The notes: generated by a model from the letters alone, not told the origin. Numbered from the stretch's first letter, positions 52,604 to 61,012 are shown. The stretch: DNA of 64,000 nucleotides from Larkinella humicola (GCF_008727875.1 NZ_VTWS01000006.1:1-64000); one strand, 5' to 3'. Made by a program: numbers and translations.

Positions 52604-53992
52604 ATGAGCACAGATTTACTACAACTTCCAACTCGACATTTACTAGATAAAATCGGTGCGGGTAATCATAAACCTGGATCTGGTAGTGCAGCTGCTCTTA
52701 ATGGAATTTTAAGCTCTGAACTATTAGAGACTGTTATTGAACTTACGCTTGAAAGAGAAAAAACATATATACATTGTAAAACAGAGTTTGAAGCAATAAA
52801 AAACAAAATTATTAATATCATAGGGCCAAGATTAGAAGTATTGTTTGAAGAAGATTCTTTACAGTTTGATAAGACGATTCAAAAGAGAAAGGAACGAAAC
52901 AAAGAGAGAAATCAAAAAATAAAAAACGATCTTCAGGAAGAATCACTGCAAGAACTGAAAAGATCAACGGAAATTCCGATTGAAATTGCAAATCTTTGTA
53001 TCCAGCTCGCAAAATATTCCGTTGTAGTATTTGATAAAGGATTTAAATCAGCTAGGGGTGATTCAGGCGTAGCTTTAGGTAGTTCTCTTTCAGGTCTTTC
53101 AGGCTGTATTGCTATCATAAGCCTAAATCTACAATCGTTCCCAAAAAATGCTTGGACTAATTCAATTGAAATTCAAAAAAAGGAGCTAAAGAATGAGTTT
53201 AATAATCTCAGCAAAGAGAATGTTAGATTAATGGATACCCTTGATGAGGAAGCAGATATAAAGGGGGATTTTCTAGTAGAATTTACTGAAATTAGGAAAT
53301 CACTATTTGGAAAATCTAATGTTTCCCACACTGATATTGAAAATTTAGCAAGACGAATTCAAAATGCATTATGGGGTTATAAAGAACTAATATGGAGTGT
53401 TAACCCTCCAGATAATCTACTTGGCGTGCTGAAACCACAAAAAGTTATAGAGTTATTAAGATATGCATTTCACAAAGCACATACCTTAGGAGTTAATGAA
53501 CAGGGTGAAGAAATCGCTGGCATAATTAATAACGAGGATTATACTATTACAATCTCAGATATGTATAAGCCAGATGTTATTAAATTCACTACGGCTCATG
53601 AGCTTGGACATGCCTTGCTACATGACAAAATAGAACTTCACCGTGATTTACCATTAGATGGGTCGGACATAGAACGATATAGACCAATTGAAGAAATACA
53701 AGCAGATAAATTTGCAGCTGTATTTTTGATGCCCAAAAAGATAGTAGTCCAACTGTTTTATGAACGATTTCAAATTAAGAGGTTTACGATTAATGAGAAC
53801 ACTGCACGTTTACTTGATAGTACGGCTCATGAACTTCGCAAGAAGGTTAAAAACAAACGTGACCTTTCTCGAATGATTGCAAAGTGTGGATATTATAATT
53901 CTAGACCTTTTGATTCATTGTCAAAAATTTTTCAAGTTTCAATCGAAGCAATGGCTATTAGATTAGAGGAGCTAGAATTAATAGAATATTAA
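52604..53992 (+). CDS. cyclodeaminase-like domain fused to ImmA/IrrE-type zinc peptidase
   Basis: Protein of 462 aa in a gene much richer in A+T than all its neighbours. Residues about 1-205 match the formiminotransferase-cyclodeaminase C-terminal helical fold: KPGSGSAAALNGILSSELLE, a long charged helix pair, then IPIEIANLCIQLA and DSGVALGSSLSGLSGC. Residues about 290-400 are an ImmA/IrrE (COG2856) metallopeptidase with zinc site H332-E-L-G-H336 and a probable third ligand Glu364 in EIQAD. ImmA-type peptidases usually cleave a repressor or control a stress response; the cyclodeaminase part may sense a folate-like ligand or only scaffold. No HTH domain is present. Confidence 0.85.
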   Translation: MSTDLLQLPTRHLLDKIGAGNHKPGSGSAAALNGILSSELLETVIELTLEREKTYIHCKTEFEAIKNKIINIIGPRLEVLFEEDSLQFDKTIQKRKERNKERNQKIKNDLQEESLQELKRSTEIPIEIANLCIQLAKYSVVVFDKGFKSARGDSGVALGSSLSGLSGCIAIISLNLQSFPKNAWTNSIEIQKKELKNEFNNLSKENVRLMDTLDEEADIKGDFLVEFTEIRKSLFGKSNVSHTDIENLARRIQNALWGYKELIWSVNPPDNLLGVLKPQKVIELLRYAFHKAHTLGVNEQGEEIAGIINNEDYTITISDMYKPDVIKFTTAHELGHALLHDKIELHRDLPLDGSDIERYRPIEEIQADKFAAVFLMPKKIVVQLFYERFQIKRFTINENTARLLDSTAHELRKKVKNKRDLSRMIAKCGYYNSRPFDSLSKIFQVSIEAMAIRLEELELIEY

Positions 53993-54230
53993 TTCTAGAG
54001 AGACCCTTTGTCACTTGCGTTTCTATTCAAAGACTTTCTGTCCCTAACCAGTAATTGACCAATCTCCCCATTAAAACCGGCGGCTTCGGGCCAGAGACCG
54101 TATCGATGTAGTCCCAACGTACCACACGCAAGCAAAAACAGCATGCTACCGCCGTGGTGTAAGATTGCGGTAAGCTTATGGTAGCGAAACGTGTATTTTT
54201 TGGTTATTTTTGCTGAAAAGGAATAAAGAC

Positions 54231-54437
54231 ATGACCACCGACGTGCAGTATCAGACCGGAAAGATGGTCAAAGACCCGAGGGCCATGACCCCGCAGGAGC
54301 GGAGCCGCTGGCAAAAACAATGCGCTGAAAATGCGCGGGATTACCTGTTTTCCATTGGTCAGCCGCTGGTCTACAAGCGTCCGGACGGCCATGTGGTCGC
54401 TGAACACAAAGACGGCCGCATTCTGGTGATCCAATGA
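54231..54437 (+). CDS. small protein upstream of zeta-like kinase, candidate antitoxin
   Basis: Protein of 68 aa from ATG 54231, preceded by a purine-rich AAAAGGAATAAAGAC. It reads TDVQYQTGKMVKDPRAM, then a helix (TPQERSRWQKQCAENARDYL) and a beta end (AEHKDGRILVIQ). The kinase gene starts four bases before its stop (ATGA overlap), so the two are translated as a unit. The position and size fit an antitoxin. No HTH is seen, and no family is recognised. Confidence 0.72.
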   Translation: MTTDVQYQTGKMVKDPRAMTPQERSRWQKQCAENARDYLFSIGQPLVYKRPDGHVVAEHKDGRILVIQ

Positions 54438-54982
54438 CAATTTATCTGATCGCCGGCCCTCCCGGCATCGGCAAGAGTACCAACGCCCGGGAATTGATCC
54501 CGGAAGGCGTTCCAATCGTTGATCAGGATCTAGCTGCCTACCAATACAAAAAAAGAGGATTCACCGATTATCAGGACATTGCATCCCTGACAACCCATCA
54601 AAAAATCCGGGAATGCTTGTTTAATAAGGAAGATTTCGCCCTGGAATTGAATTTAGGGTTTCCCTCGCATTACGCTTATCTAAAGTCGATTGCCAACTTC
54701 GACCGGTCGAACCAGGTAAACCTGTTGCTGTTTTTTACGGACGATCTTCATCTCTGTATCAACCGGGCGAAAGCCCGGTTTTTGAACGGTGGACACGAAG
54801 TTAAAACCGAGGTCATTGAAGAAATGTATGTCAGTACCATGCCACTGTTTGAAGAGAATAAATCGCTGTTTCAGCAAGTGCGCCTGGTGGACGTTTCATA
54901 TACAGAAATCATCGAACTGACCAGAGAAAGCAGCATTTTACCGGATTGGGTGATAAAAAATAATCTACAGATTTATTTATAA
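54434..54982 (+). CDS. zeta-toxin-like P-loop kinase
   Basis: Protein of 182 aa with Walker A GPPGIGKST at residues 8-16 and the zeta-like VDQDL with its Asp after strand 2. Later segments ELNLGFPSHYAYLKSI and RAKARFLNGGHEV match the substrate region and the Arg lid of the zeta/AAA_33 kinases. Zeta toxins phosphorylate UDP-GlcNAc and block cell-wall synthesis; whether this one has that substrate is unknown. The overlap with the upstream small gene supports a toxin-antitoxin pair. It is shorter than classical zeta toxins (about 270 aa). Confidence 0.8.
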   Translation: MTIYLIAGPPGIGKSTNARELIPEGVPIVDQDLAAYQYKKRGFTDYQDIASLTTHQKIRECLFNKEDFALELNLGFPSHYAYLKSIANFDRSNQVNLLLFFTDDLHLCINRAKARFLNGGHEVKTEVIEEMYVSTMPLFEENKSLFQQVRLVDVSYTEIIELTRESSILPDWVIKNNLQIYL

Positions 54983-55087
54983 TCGAGACCCAGAATATAG
55001 CTCTTTTTGGTTGTTGCTTCTGCTTGCGTGGTTGCGGGACAAAAGGCCGATGATGAGGCCTAAATCGCCCCTTTACAATACACTGAG

Positions 55088-55351
55088 ATGGAAAAAACGA
55101 AAATTGATCTCACTGCGGAACTGGAAGAAATCAAGCGAGGCCAGCAACAAACGCTGGATTTTCTGAAATCGCACGGCCAGGAACTGGATCTGGGCGAATG
55201 GCTGTCGGTGCGGGACTACGCCAAAAAATACGGTGTTTCGATTCAGGTGGTGGTCAACTGGATCAACCGGGGTATTATTCCGGCTGACTGCGTGGAAGAC
55301 CTGCTGATGTTCAACAACATTCGCATGGTTCAGGACAAGGTGTATAAATGA
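55088..55351 (+). CDS. excisionase-like HTH protein
   Basis: Protein of 87 aa with a MerR/excisionase-type helix-turn-helix in its second half: LSVRDYAKKYGVSIQVVVNW, then INRGIIPADCV. The N-terminal 30 residues form a charged helix. Such proteins bind DNA and are often found beside mobile elements or toxin-antitoxin genes, but no integrase is in the window. It sits about 100 bases after the kinase gene and may regulate the islet. Confidence 0.78.
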   Translation: MEKTKIDLTAELEEIKRGQQQTLDFLKSHGQELDLGEWLSVRDYAKKYGVSIQVVVNWINRGIIPADCVEDLLMFNNIRMVQDKVYK

Positions 55352-55384
55352 GACGCTGCCGGGCTTTCGATCAAACGCTAGAGC

Positions 55385-55426
55385 CGTTTCTGCCTTCTTC
55401 AGCAAGGGAATAAGAAGACAGAAACG
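55385..55426 (+). terminator. hairpin behind the HTH gene
   Basis: Arms CGTTTCTGCCTTCTT (55385-55399) and AAGAAGACAGAAACG (55412-55426) pair with one mismatch around a 12-base loop. It lies between the HTH gene and the convergent DJ-1 gene. No T-run follows, so termination strength is uncertain. Confidence 0.6.
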
Positions 55427-55447
55427 ACAAAGCTTCAAATTCGGCCT

Positions 55448-56017
55448 TTATTCTTCCACGAGTTCCTCTTTTTTGAGACAGGCAAAGACCTCGCGATAGA
55501 ACTCGGGGTGTGATTGCCAGGTCTGTGCGGTGACCATATTTCCGTCACGGACGGCCTGTTGGGTCGAATAGGTGCCACCACCCATCTCAATTTCGGTCCG
55601 CACATGTTCATAAGCGGTTAGTTTCCGGTTGTTCGCCAGGCCCGCGGTGACCAGAATCTGGATGCCGTGGCAGATGGCAAAGACCCACTTGCCCTGCCGG
55701 TCAAACGCCCGGACGACCTCCAACAGCCCGGCATGGTTGCGCAGGTATTCGGGGGCGCGACCGCCCAGCAGCAGAATGGCGTCATAGTCGTCGACCACCA
55801 CCTCGTCGATCGTCAGATCGGAAACCAGACAATAGCCGGGCCGCTCGATATAGGTATCCCAACCGGGTTCAAAATCGTGCATCACCAGGTTCAGCCGGCG
55901 TTTGCTGGGCGCGGCAATCACCGCGATGTCGCCTTCTTCCTGAAAGCGGTGAACGGCATAGAGGGTTTCGTAACTTTCGCCACCATCACCGGTGACAATC
56001 AGGATTTTGCGATTCAT
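55448..56017 (-). CDS. DJ-1/PfpI family protein
   Basis: Protein of 189 aa of the DJ-1/PfpI superfamily, with the nucleophile elbow VFAICHGIQIL (Cys-His) and the opening ILIVTGDGGESYETLY. Members act as chaperones, glyoxalase-like or protease-like stress proteins. The catalytic Glu near the N-terminus is expected in the GESYET region. It stands alone, convergent with the HTH gene, at the edge of the accessory islet. Confidence 0.9.
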   Translation of the reverse strand: MNRKILIVTGDGGESYETLYAVHRFQEEGDIAVIAAPSKRRLNLVMHDFEPGWDTYIERPGYCLVSDLTIDEVVVDDYDAILLLGGRAPEYLRNHAGLLEVVRAFDRQGKWVFAICHGIQILVTAGLANNRKLTAYEHVRTEIEMGGGTYSTQQAVRDGNMVTAQTWQSHPEFYREVFACLKKEELVEE

Positions 56018-56423
56018 GGCGTAACGAATTTAAAACATGGGGTAATAATAGAGCCATTTTACCCCGCTAAACCACCAAAAGCAAACAATCCGGCCGTCCT
56101 ACCTATCCGTTAAAATCTGATTACGTTCCGGATATTCCGCGCCCGCAATTCGTAAGATTCAACAGAAGTCAACCTTTCAAAAAACCGTTCTTGTGGGTCG
56201 CGTAGCGACCAGATGTTTGTAGAAAAGAAGGCATTTCTCCCCCTTCCAGGATCGCGTAACGCGTAGCGATCCAGCAAAAAGCAAAGTCCGATCGCTACGC
56301 GATCCAAAAGGCCGGAACTTGGCTATTAGGCTACAAACATTTTGTCGCTACGCGACTAAAAAACGGGCAGAGTGATCGGTACATACGCATGAGTGAAGGC
56401 GTCCCCAAACGTGAAGACCGGTG
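56018..56423. other. gene-free 406-base spacer with nested palindromes
   Basis: The only clear content is the nested repeat at 56198-56357. The first 180 bases contain no recognisable gene or element. The spacer lies between the start of the DJ-1 gene and the stop of the DUF3784-like gene, both on the minus strand. Confidence 0.65.
56198..56357. repeat. nested palindromes of GTCGCGTAGCGAC words
   Basis: Outer arms 56198-56223 and 56332-56357 pair over 26 bases with few changes (GTCGCGTAGCGAC and GATGTTTGTAG words). Inside, 56250-56273 is itself an almost perfect palindrome (GGATCGCGTAACGCG/TAGCGATCC) and 56291-56306 (GATCGCTACGCGATCC) is its mirror mate. It is a two-level structure, like the one at 5526-5731. 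Confidence 0.85.
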
Positions 56424-56732
56424 TCATTTGTAAAATTTTTGGCTTCCTGCTAATGTTGCAATACCACTCATCAGGGTTGAAATCATAAAAATCAGATAAA
56501 GAACTATCTCATTTTTTTCTGAACTATAAAAATAAGCTATGACTCCCAGCACCCAGGCTCCTACCCCCGTCACCATCATACACTTTCCTACCCATCTAGC
56601 CAACCCATCCGGGTCTTTGATTGTATTTTCGTCATACCCAGCGATCACATTGGCAATTTTAAATTTCCAAATCATAAAGCCGAGAAAGAGGAAGAAAACG
56701 CCAATCAGTGCAAAAAAAACGAAAGAGAACAT
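56424..56732 (-). CDS. DUF3784-like small membrane protein
   Basis: Protein of 102 aa with three membrane helices: about 1-22 (FVFFALIGVFFLFLGFMIW), 50-68 and 76-95. The middle loop IAGYDENTIKDPDGLARWVGK resembles DUF3784 membrane proteins. Function unknown. It lies beside the DJ-1 gene in the same direction but a palindromic spacer separates them. Confidence 0.72.
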   Translation of the reverse strand: MFSFVFFALIGVFFLFLGFMIWKFKIANVIAGYDENTIKDPDGLARWVGKCMMVTGVGAWVLGVIAYFYSSEKNEIVLYLIFMISTLMSGIATLAGSQKFYK

Positions 56733-56795
56733 AGCACATTCAGAATTTATCTTGACCTTAAATTAACGTTCTATTACCCTTAACGATTGTATGAG

Positions 56796-56803
56796 CAAAA
56801 ATA
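56796..56803 (-). promoter_or_regulatory. candidate -7 box for the DUF3784-like gene
   Basis: Minus-strand TATTTTTG matches TAnnTTTG exactly, 64 bases upstream of the ATG at 56732. The flanking 56733-56978 spacer is AT-rich and otherwise empty. Confidence 0.45.
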
Positions 56804-56978
56804 AGCACTTTTTTTGATTGCATAGAAAACTGTTCTGTTTACCCAATGATCGATCATTCGTCATGCATGCAGCCAGCCAAAAAACCGCCGATCCGTCCTT
56901 TAAAAGCCCAAAAAACTGCAAACAGTAACCCACCCCCCGGTGTTGTATGGGTTCACCTTACACTTGCCACCATACGCC

Positions 56979-57179
56979 ATGAAATATGCGGTTTCCTACA
57001 ACATTGAACAATCCGCTTTTGAACTTCGGGTCGACGACCACGCCCCCATCGTCTTCACCAATCATTTTCAGGTGATCGAATACCTGGAACAGGCCGGGCT
57101 GTCGGAACCCGACGGGGATTACGTCTATGATCCCGTCGAAAAGGGTTTTACTTTTTCGGAAGCCTATGCGCTCGATTAA
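56979..57179 (+). CDS. small hypothetical protein
   Basis: Protein of 66 aa from ATG 56979 (MKYAVSYNIEQSAFELRVDD) with charged, probably mixed alpha/beta content; a segment FQVIEYLEQAGLSEPDGDYV looks like a small binding fold. No family is recognised. It stands alone upstream of the histidine kinase operon. Confidence 0.55.
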   Translation: MKYAVSYNIEQSAFELRVDDHAPIVFTNHFQVIEYLEQAGLSEPDGDYVYDPVEKGFTFSEAYALD

Positions 57180-57253
57180 ACACCGGTTATGAATAAATAA
57201 AGAACCAGTCATCTATATTTACGAATCAATGCCTTGGCACAACCAAAATCTGT

Positions 57254-59239
57254 ATGCTGGTCAAACGACTTTTGCTTGTAGTTTCGGTTCTGGTTCTATC
57301 GGAAACAAACGCTTTCGGACAGTCGCTGGCGGACACCTCGGCCATTCTGACGCAACTCAACCAGGCCGAAGCCATTGAAATGCAACAGCCCGAAAAGGCC
57401 CTGCAGGACTACCGGGAAGCCCTGGCAGTCTCTCAGAAAACCGGCTACACCAAAGGATATTTTGAAAGTGTACGACTCATCACCTACCTGCTGGATGTGC
57501 TGGGTCGGCACGACGAATCGGAAAAACTGGCGACCGAAGCCCTGCAAAAAGCCCTGCGGGAGCCGTCCGAACAATACCGGAGTCAATGCCATTTTGCGCT
57601 GGCACAGTCGGCCAAGTGGCAGGGCAAAAACAGGCAGGCCATTCAGCACCTCAAGCTGGCTGCACCCTACATGCTGGCCCATCAGAACCGGAAAAAGGCT
57701 GCGGTTCTGTACCAGAATCTGGGCCTGATCTACGAAGCCGAAAAGCTGTATCCGCAGGCCCTGAACTACTACAACCGGGCGATTCAATATGACCGGATTG
57801 CGAAAAGCACGAATCAGGAACTGGCGGTGGACTACCACAGCCTGGCCTCTGTGTACGTCAAACAAAACCGGTTGAAGGAAGCGCTGGTGTATTACCGGAA
57901 AACAAAAGCCCTTCTCGACACGACCAAAGACCTTTCGCTGCTGATCAATTTGTACAGCAACATCGCGAATCTGCACAACGAAGAAGCCCGGTACGACTCA
58001 GCCTTGTTTTACTACCAGAAAGCCCTGCGGCTGAATCGCCAGTCTAACAACCCCCTCCAGGAGTTGCATTTGCTGGCCGGTCAGGCGGCTACGTATAACG
58101 GCCTGAACCAGTTTGCAAAGGCAAAACCGCTGCTGGATCGGGCGCACGACATGGCGAAAACCAACCGGGTGGGCCTGTCGGAATTTCGAAACATCTACCG
58201 GGAATATGCGAATGCCAGCCACGGTTTAGGGGATTACAAAACCGCCTTTTCGTGGTATCAGCAGTATGTCAAAACCAACGATTCGTTGTCGACGCGGGAG
58301 GCCAAGGAACTGCTGGGCGAATACGAATTGAAACTCCGGCAGGCCGAAGCGGGGCAGCAACTGGCCGAAAAACAACGCCGGATCGAGCAACTGGAACAGG
58401 CGCAGCAACGTCAGAAGCTGTGGCTATTGGTGGCGGGGCTGGTAGGACTGAGCGTGGTGAGCGGTCTGGTGTTCGCCTACTTCTATATGCGCCAGCGTCG
58501 GCGTACGGCAGACAACGCCCTGCTGGCGGCCGAGCGCGCCCACGAACTCGCCGTGGTGCAGTCCGAATTGCAGGGGCAGCAGAAAGAACGGCTGCGAATT
58601 TCCAAAGAAATGCACGATGACCTCGGCGCATCGCTGACGACGATCGGTTTGTTGAGCGAGGTGGTCAAAACGCGGATGAATGCCGCAACGCTCCCTGAAA
58701 TTGCCAAAATTTCGGCAATTTCGGCCGACATGGTGACGGCCATGAACGAAATTATCTGGTCGCTGAACACCAAAAACGACAGTCTCAACGGACTGATTGC
58801 CTACACCCGGGCCTTCGCCAGCGAGTTCATCGAAGATACGGATTTGCGCCTGCGGACGCAGGTAAGCGAGTCGCCCCGGGAGATTGCCATGCGGGGAGTA
58901 GACCGGCGGAATGTGTTTCTAACCGTAAAAGAAGCCCTTCATAATGTGGTGAAACACGCGCAGGCCACGCAGGTCTGGCTCACGATCCGGCCCGAAGCCG
59001 ACCGGCTGGTGATTGAAGTCGCCGACGATGGTCACGGTTTTGCCCCGCATGAACGAAGCCGGTTCCGGAACGGATTGGGGAATATGAAAAACCGCATGGG
59101 CGAATCGGGCGGCACCTGTGACATTTCTTCGTCGCCGACGGGTACCCGTGTGACCATTACGTATCCCTACCCGACGACCAAAAATACTGCAAATGCAGTA
59201 TGGCAGAAAACCCAAAAAAGCGCCAATATTGCCGGATGA
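57254..59239 (+). CDS. TPR-containing sensor histidine kinase (NarL type)
   Basis: Protein of 661 aa. A signal peptide (MLVKRLLLVVSVLVLSETNA) is followed by seven or more TPR units in the periplasm (about 25-365, with repeats such as NLGLIYEAEKLYPQALNYYN). A coiled coil and one membrane helix (LWLLVAGLVGLSVVSGLVF) come next, then the kinase core. The HisKA_3 box is SKEMHDDLGASLTTIG with phospho-His454, and the ATPase has the VADDGHGF and GLGNMKNR motifs. It pairs with the overlapping LuxR regulator and should sense a periplasmic signal by the TPR part. Confidence 0.95.
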   Translation: MLVKRLLLVVSVLVLSETNAFGQSLADTSAILTQLNQAEAIEMQQPEKALQDYREALAVSQKTGYTKGYFESVRLITYLLDVLGRHDESEKLATEALQKALREPSEQYRSQCHFALAQSAKWQGKNRQAIQHLKLAAPYMLAHQNRKKAAVLYQNLGLIYEAEKLYPQALNYYNRAIQYDRIAKSTNQELAVDYHSLASVYVKQNRLKEALVYYRKTKALLDTTKDLSLLINLYSNIANLHNEEARYDSALFYYQKALRLNRQSNNPLQELHLLAGQAATYNGLNQFAKAKPLLDRAHDMAKTNRVGLSEFRNIYREYANASHGLGDYKTAFSWYQQYVKTNDSLSTREAKELLGEYELKLRQAEAGQQLAEKQRRIEQLEQAQQRQKLWLLVAGLVGLSVVSGLVFAYFYMRQRRRTADNALLAAERAHELAVVQSELQGQQKERLRISKEMHDDLGASLTTIGLLSEVVKTRMNAATLPEIAKISAISADMVTAMNEIIWSLNTKNDSLNGLIAYTRAFASEFIEDTDLRLRTQVSESPREIAMRGVDRRNVFLTVKEALHNVVKHAQATQVWLTIRPEADRLVIEVADDGHGFAPHERSRFRNGLGNMKNRMGESGGTCDISSSPTGTRVTITYPYPTTKNTANAVWQKTQKSANIAG

Positions 59240-59871
59240 ACACCCCCATCACCGTCGCCATTGTGGAAGACAAGGAACTGATCCGGCAGTCGCTGGCCAT
59301 TCTGGTCGATGGTGCCGACGGTTTCGCCTGTCAGGCCACCTTTGAAACAGCCGAAGCGGCCCTGGATCATTTGCCGGGGCAGTGTGTCGATGTGGTGTTG
59401 ATGGACATCGACCTGCCGGGCATGAACGGCATCGACTGTGTGCGGCATCTGAAGCAGCTCTGTCCAACCACTCAGTTCATGATGTGTACGATGTATGACG
59501 AAGACGAGACGGTTTTTGAAGCCCTCAAAGCGGGGGCGAATGCCTACATCCTCAAGCGCAGCCCGCCCCATAAACTCCTGGAAGCCATCACCGAACTGCA
59601 CGAAGGCGGATCGCCCATGAGCAGCACCATTGCCCGCAAAATTGCCAGTTCGTTTCACATCAGCCCAACGGCTCCCAACGAACTGGACGTTCTGACACCC
59701 CGTGAACGGGAAATTCTGGATCGGCTGTCGAAAGGTCACAGCCACAAGGAAGTGGCCACCGAGCTGTTTGTCAGCCCCACCACCGTCCGGAAACACATCT
59801 TCAACATCTACGAAAAACTCCAGGTCCACTCCAAAGTTGAAGCGGTCAACAAGTACCTGGGACGGAAATAA
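59236..59871 (+). CDS. LuxR/NarL response regulator
   Basis: Protein of 211 aa: receiver (about 1-120) with acidic Asp-containing opening VAIVEDKELIR and phospho-acceptor Asp57 in LMDIDLPGMNG, then LuxR HTH (TPREREILDRLSKGHSHKEV, TTVRKHIFNIYEKL). ATG 59236 overlaps the kinase stop (ATGA), so the pair is translationally coupled. The longer frame from 59200 would overlap the kinase by 40 bases and is less likely. Targets may include the three small secreted-protein genes behind it. Confidence 0.95.
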   Translation: MNTPITVAIVEDKELIRQSLAILVDGADGFACQATFETAEAALDHLPGQCVDVVLMDIDLPGMNGIDCVRHLKQLCPTTQFMMCTMYDEDETVFEALKAGANAYILKRSPPHKLLEAITELHEGGSPMSSTIARKIASSFHISPTAPNELDVLTPREREILDRLSKGHSHKEVATELFVSPTTVRKHIFNIYEKLQVHSKVEAVNKYLGRK

Positions 59872-59971
59872 AGCGTAAAAAATCATACAAATGCGGTATT
59901 GTCGGCCCCAGTTAGAGCCGATAGTTTTGCCCCGGTGATTGACGGTAATCACCCCAAAACCACGCACGATT

Positions 59972-60424
59972 ATGAAAACGCTCCTTCTGTTCCTTCTGGT
60001 AACACTGACTTTTACGGCCTGCAAAAAAGACGATGACGAAGTCGCGCCCGCCAAACCGGCGGAAGCCGTAGCGGGTACATATAACCTGACGTCTTTCTAT
60101 TACGTTTCGGGAGACGACCGCATCAATCTGCCAACGCTGCCGTATACCCAGAACGGCCAGACCGTATCCGGAACCGCCAGCCTGACCCCCCAAACCACCG
60201 ACGATCAGGTGACCCTCCGACTGACGCTGAAAATAACGGGCAGCGACGATCAGTCCATCGAGCTGAAAAACCTCACCGTGCAGCAAAACGGGTCGGGCTA
60301 TGATCTAACCGCAGGAAACCAGACCATTGCCAGTGCCGACGGCAAAAAAATGAATCTGGCAATTTCCGAAACCGATCCGACCACGAAGGCAACATCCGAG
60401 CTCAAGTTCACGGCCGAAAAGTAA
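59972..60424 (+). CDS. small lipoprotein
   Basis: Lipoprotein of 150 aa (signal MKTLLLFLLVTLTFTAC, then KKDDDEV). The body AGTYNLTSFYYVSGDDRINL with regular beta strands resembles lipocalin-like Bacteroidota lipoproteins. It sits downstream of the LuxR regulator and may be its target. No catalytic residue stands out. Confidence 0.7.
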   Translation: MKTLLLFLLVTLTFTACKKDDDEVAPAKPAEAVAGTYNLTSFYYVSGDDRINLPTLPYTQNGQTVSGTASLTPQTTDDQVTLRLTLKITGSDDQSIELKNLTVQQNGSGYDLTAGNQTIASADGKKMNLAISETDPTTKATSELKFTAEK

Positions 60425-60457
60425 CCTCACTTGTTCCACCCATTTAAGGATCTGATT

Positions 60458-60958
60458 ATGTGCAAGAAACTTGCTTTTATCCTCAGCACGGCCTTCCTGA
60501 TGCTGCTGTGCAGCGATCGTGTGCAGGCCCAGAAAGCCTTTGAGCAGGGCCGGATTGTTGGCACCGCCGGTTTGCTCCTGGAAAACAATGCTACACCCGT
60601 TACGGCAGCCGTTGAATATGGCGTTACGGATGAGATCGGGATCGCTGGTAAAGTGGTTTATCAATCGAACAAGGGCTACAGTGCCTATTCGATTGGCGTG
60701 CTGGGCAACTACCATCTGGCCAAAGCTTTTTCGGTTGTAGGCAATAAACTCGACCCTTTCCTGGGCATTCACATCGCCAAACCCTTTGCGTCGCGGGACG
60801 GGCGAACCGACTCCGGAAACGTTTTTGCCGGTGCCCAACTCGGTGCCCGGTATCTGGTCAACGAACGGATTGGCCCGTATGCGCAGCTTAATCTGGGACT
60901 CGTCAATTCGGCCGGTTCCAGCTTCGAACTCGGTGCCGCCTTTAAATTCGGGAGGTAA
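60458..60958 (+). CDS. small outer membrane beta-barrel protein
   Basis: Protein of 166 aa. The signal peptide (MCKKLAFILSTAFLMLLCSD, cut near VQAQ) is followed by regular alternating strands (TAAVEYGVTDEIGIAGKVVY, GARYLVNERIGPYAQLNLGL) and the end ELGAAFKFGR. It looks like an eight-strand OmpW/PorT-type barrel. It follows the lipoprotein gene by 33 bases and may share its transcript. Confidence 0.72.
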   Translation: MCKKLAFILSTAFLMLLCSDRVQAQKAFEQGRIVGTAGLLLENNATPVTAAVEYGVTDEIGIAGKVVYQSNKGYSAYSIGVLGNYHLAKAFSVVGNKLDPFLGIHIAKPFASRDGRTDSGNVFAGAQLGARYLVNERIGPYAQLNLGLVNSAGSSFELGAAFKFGR

Positions 60959-61012
60959 AACGGCATGGACCGTTCATTTTGTATCTCCCTGTCAACTCAA
61001 AACGCTACGGCT

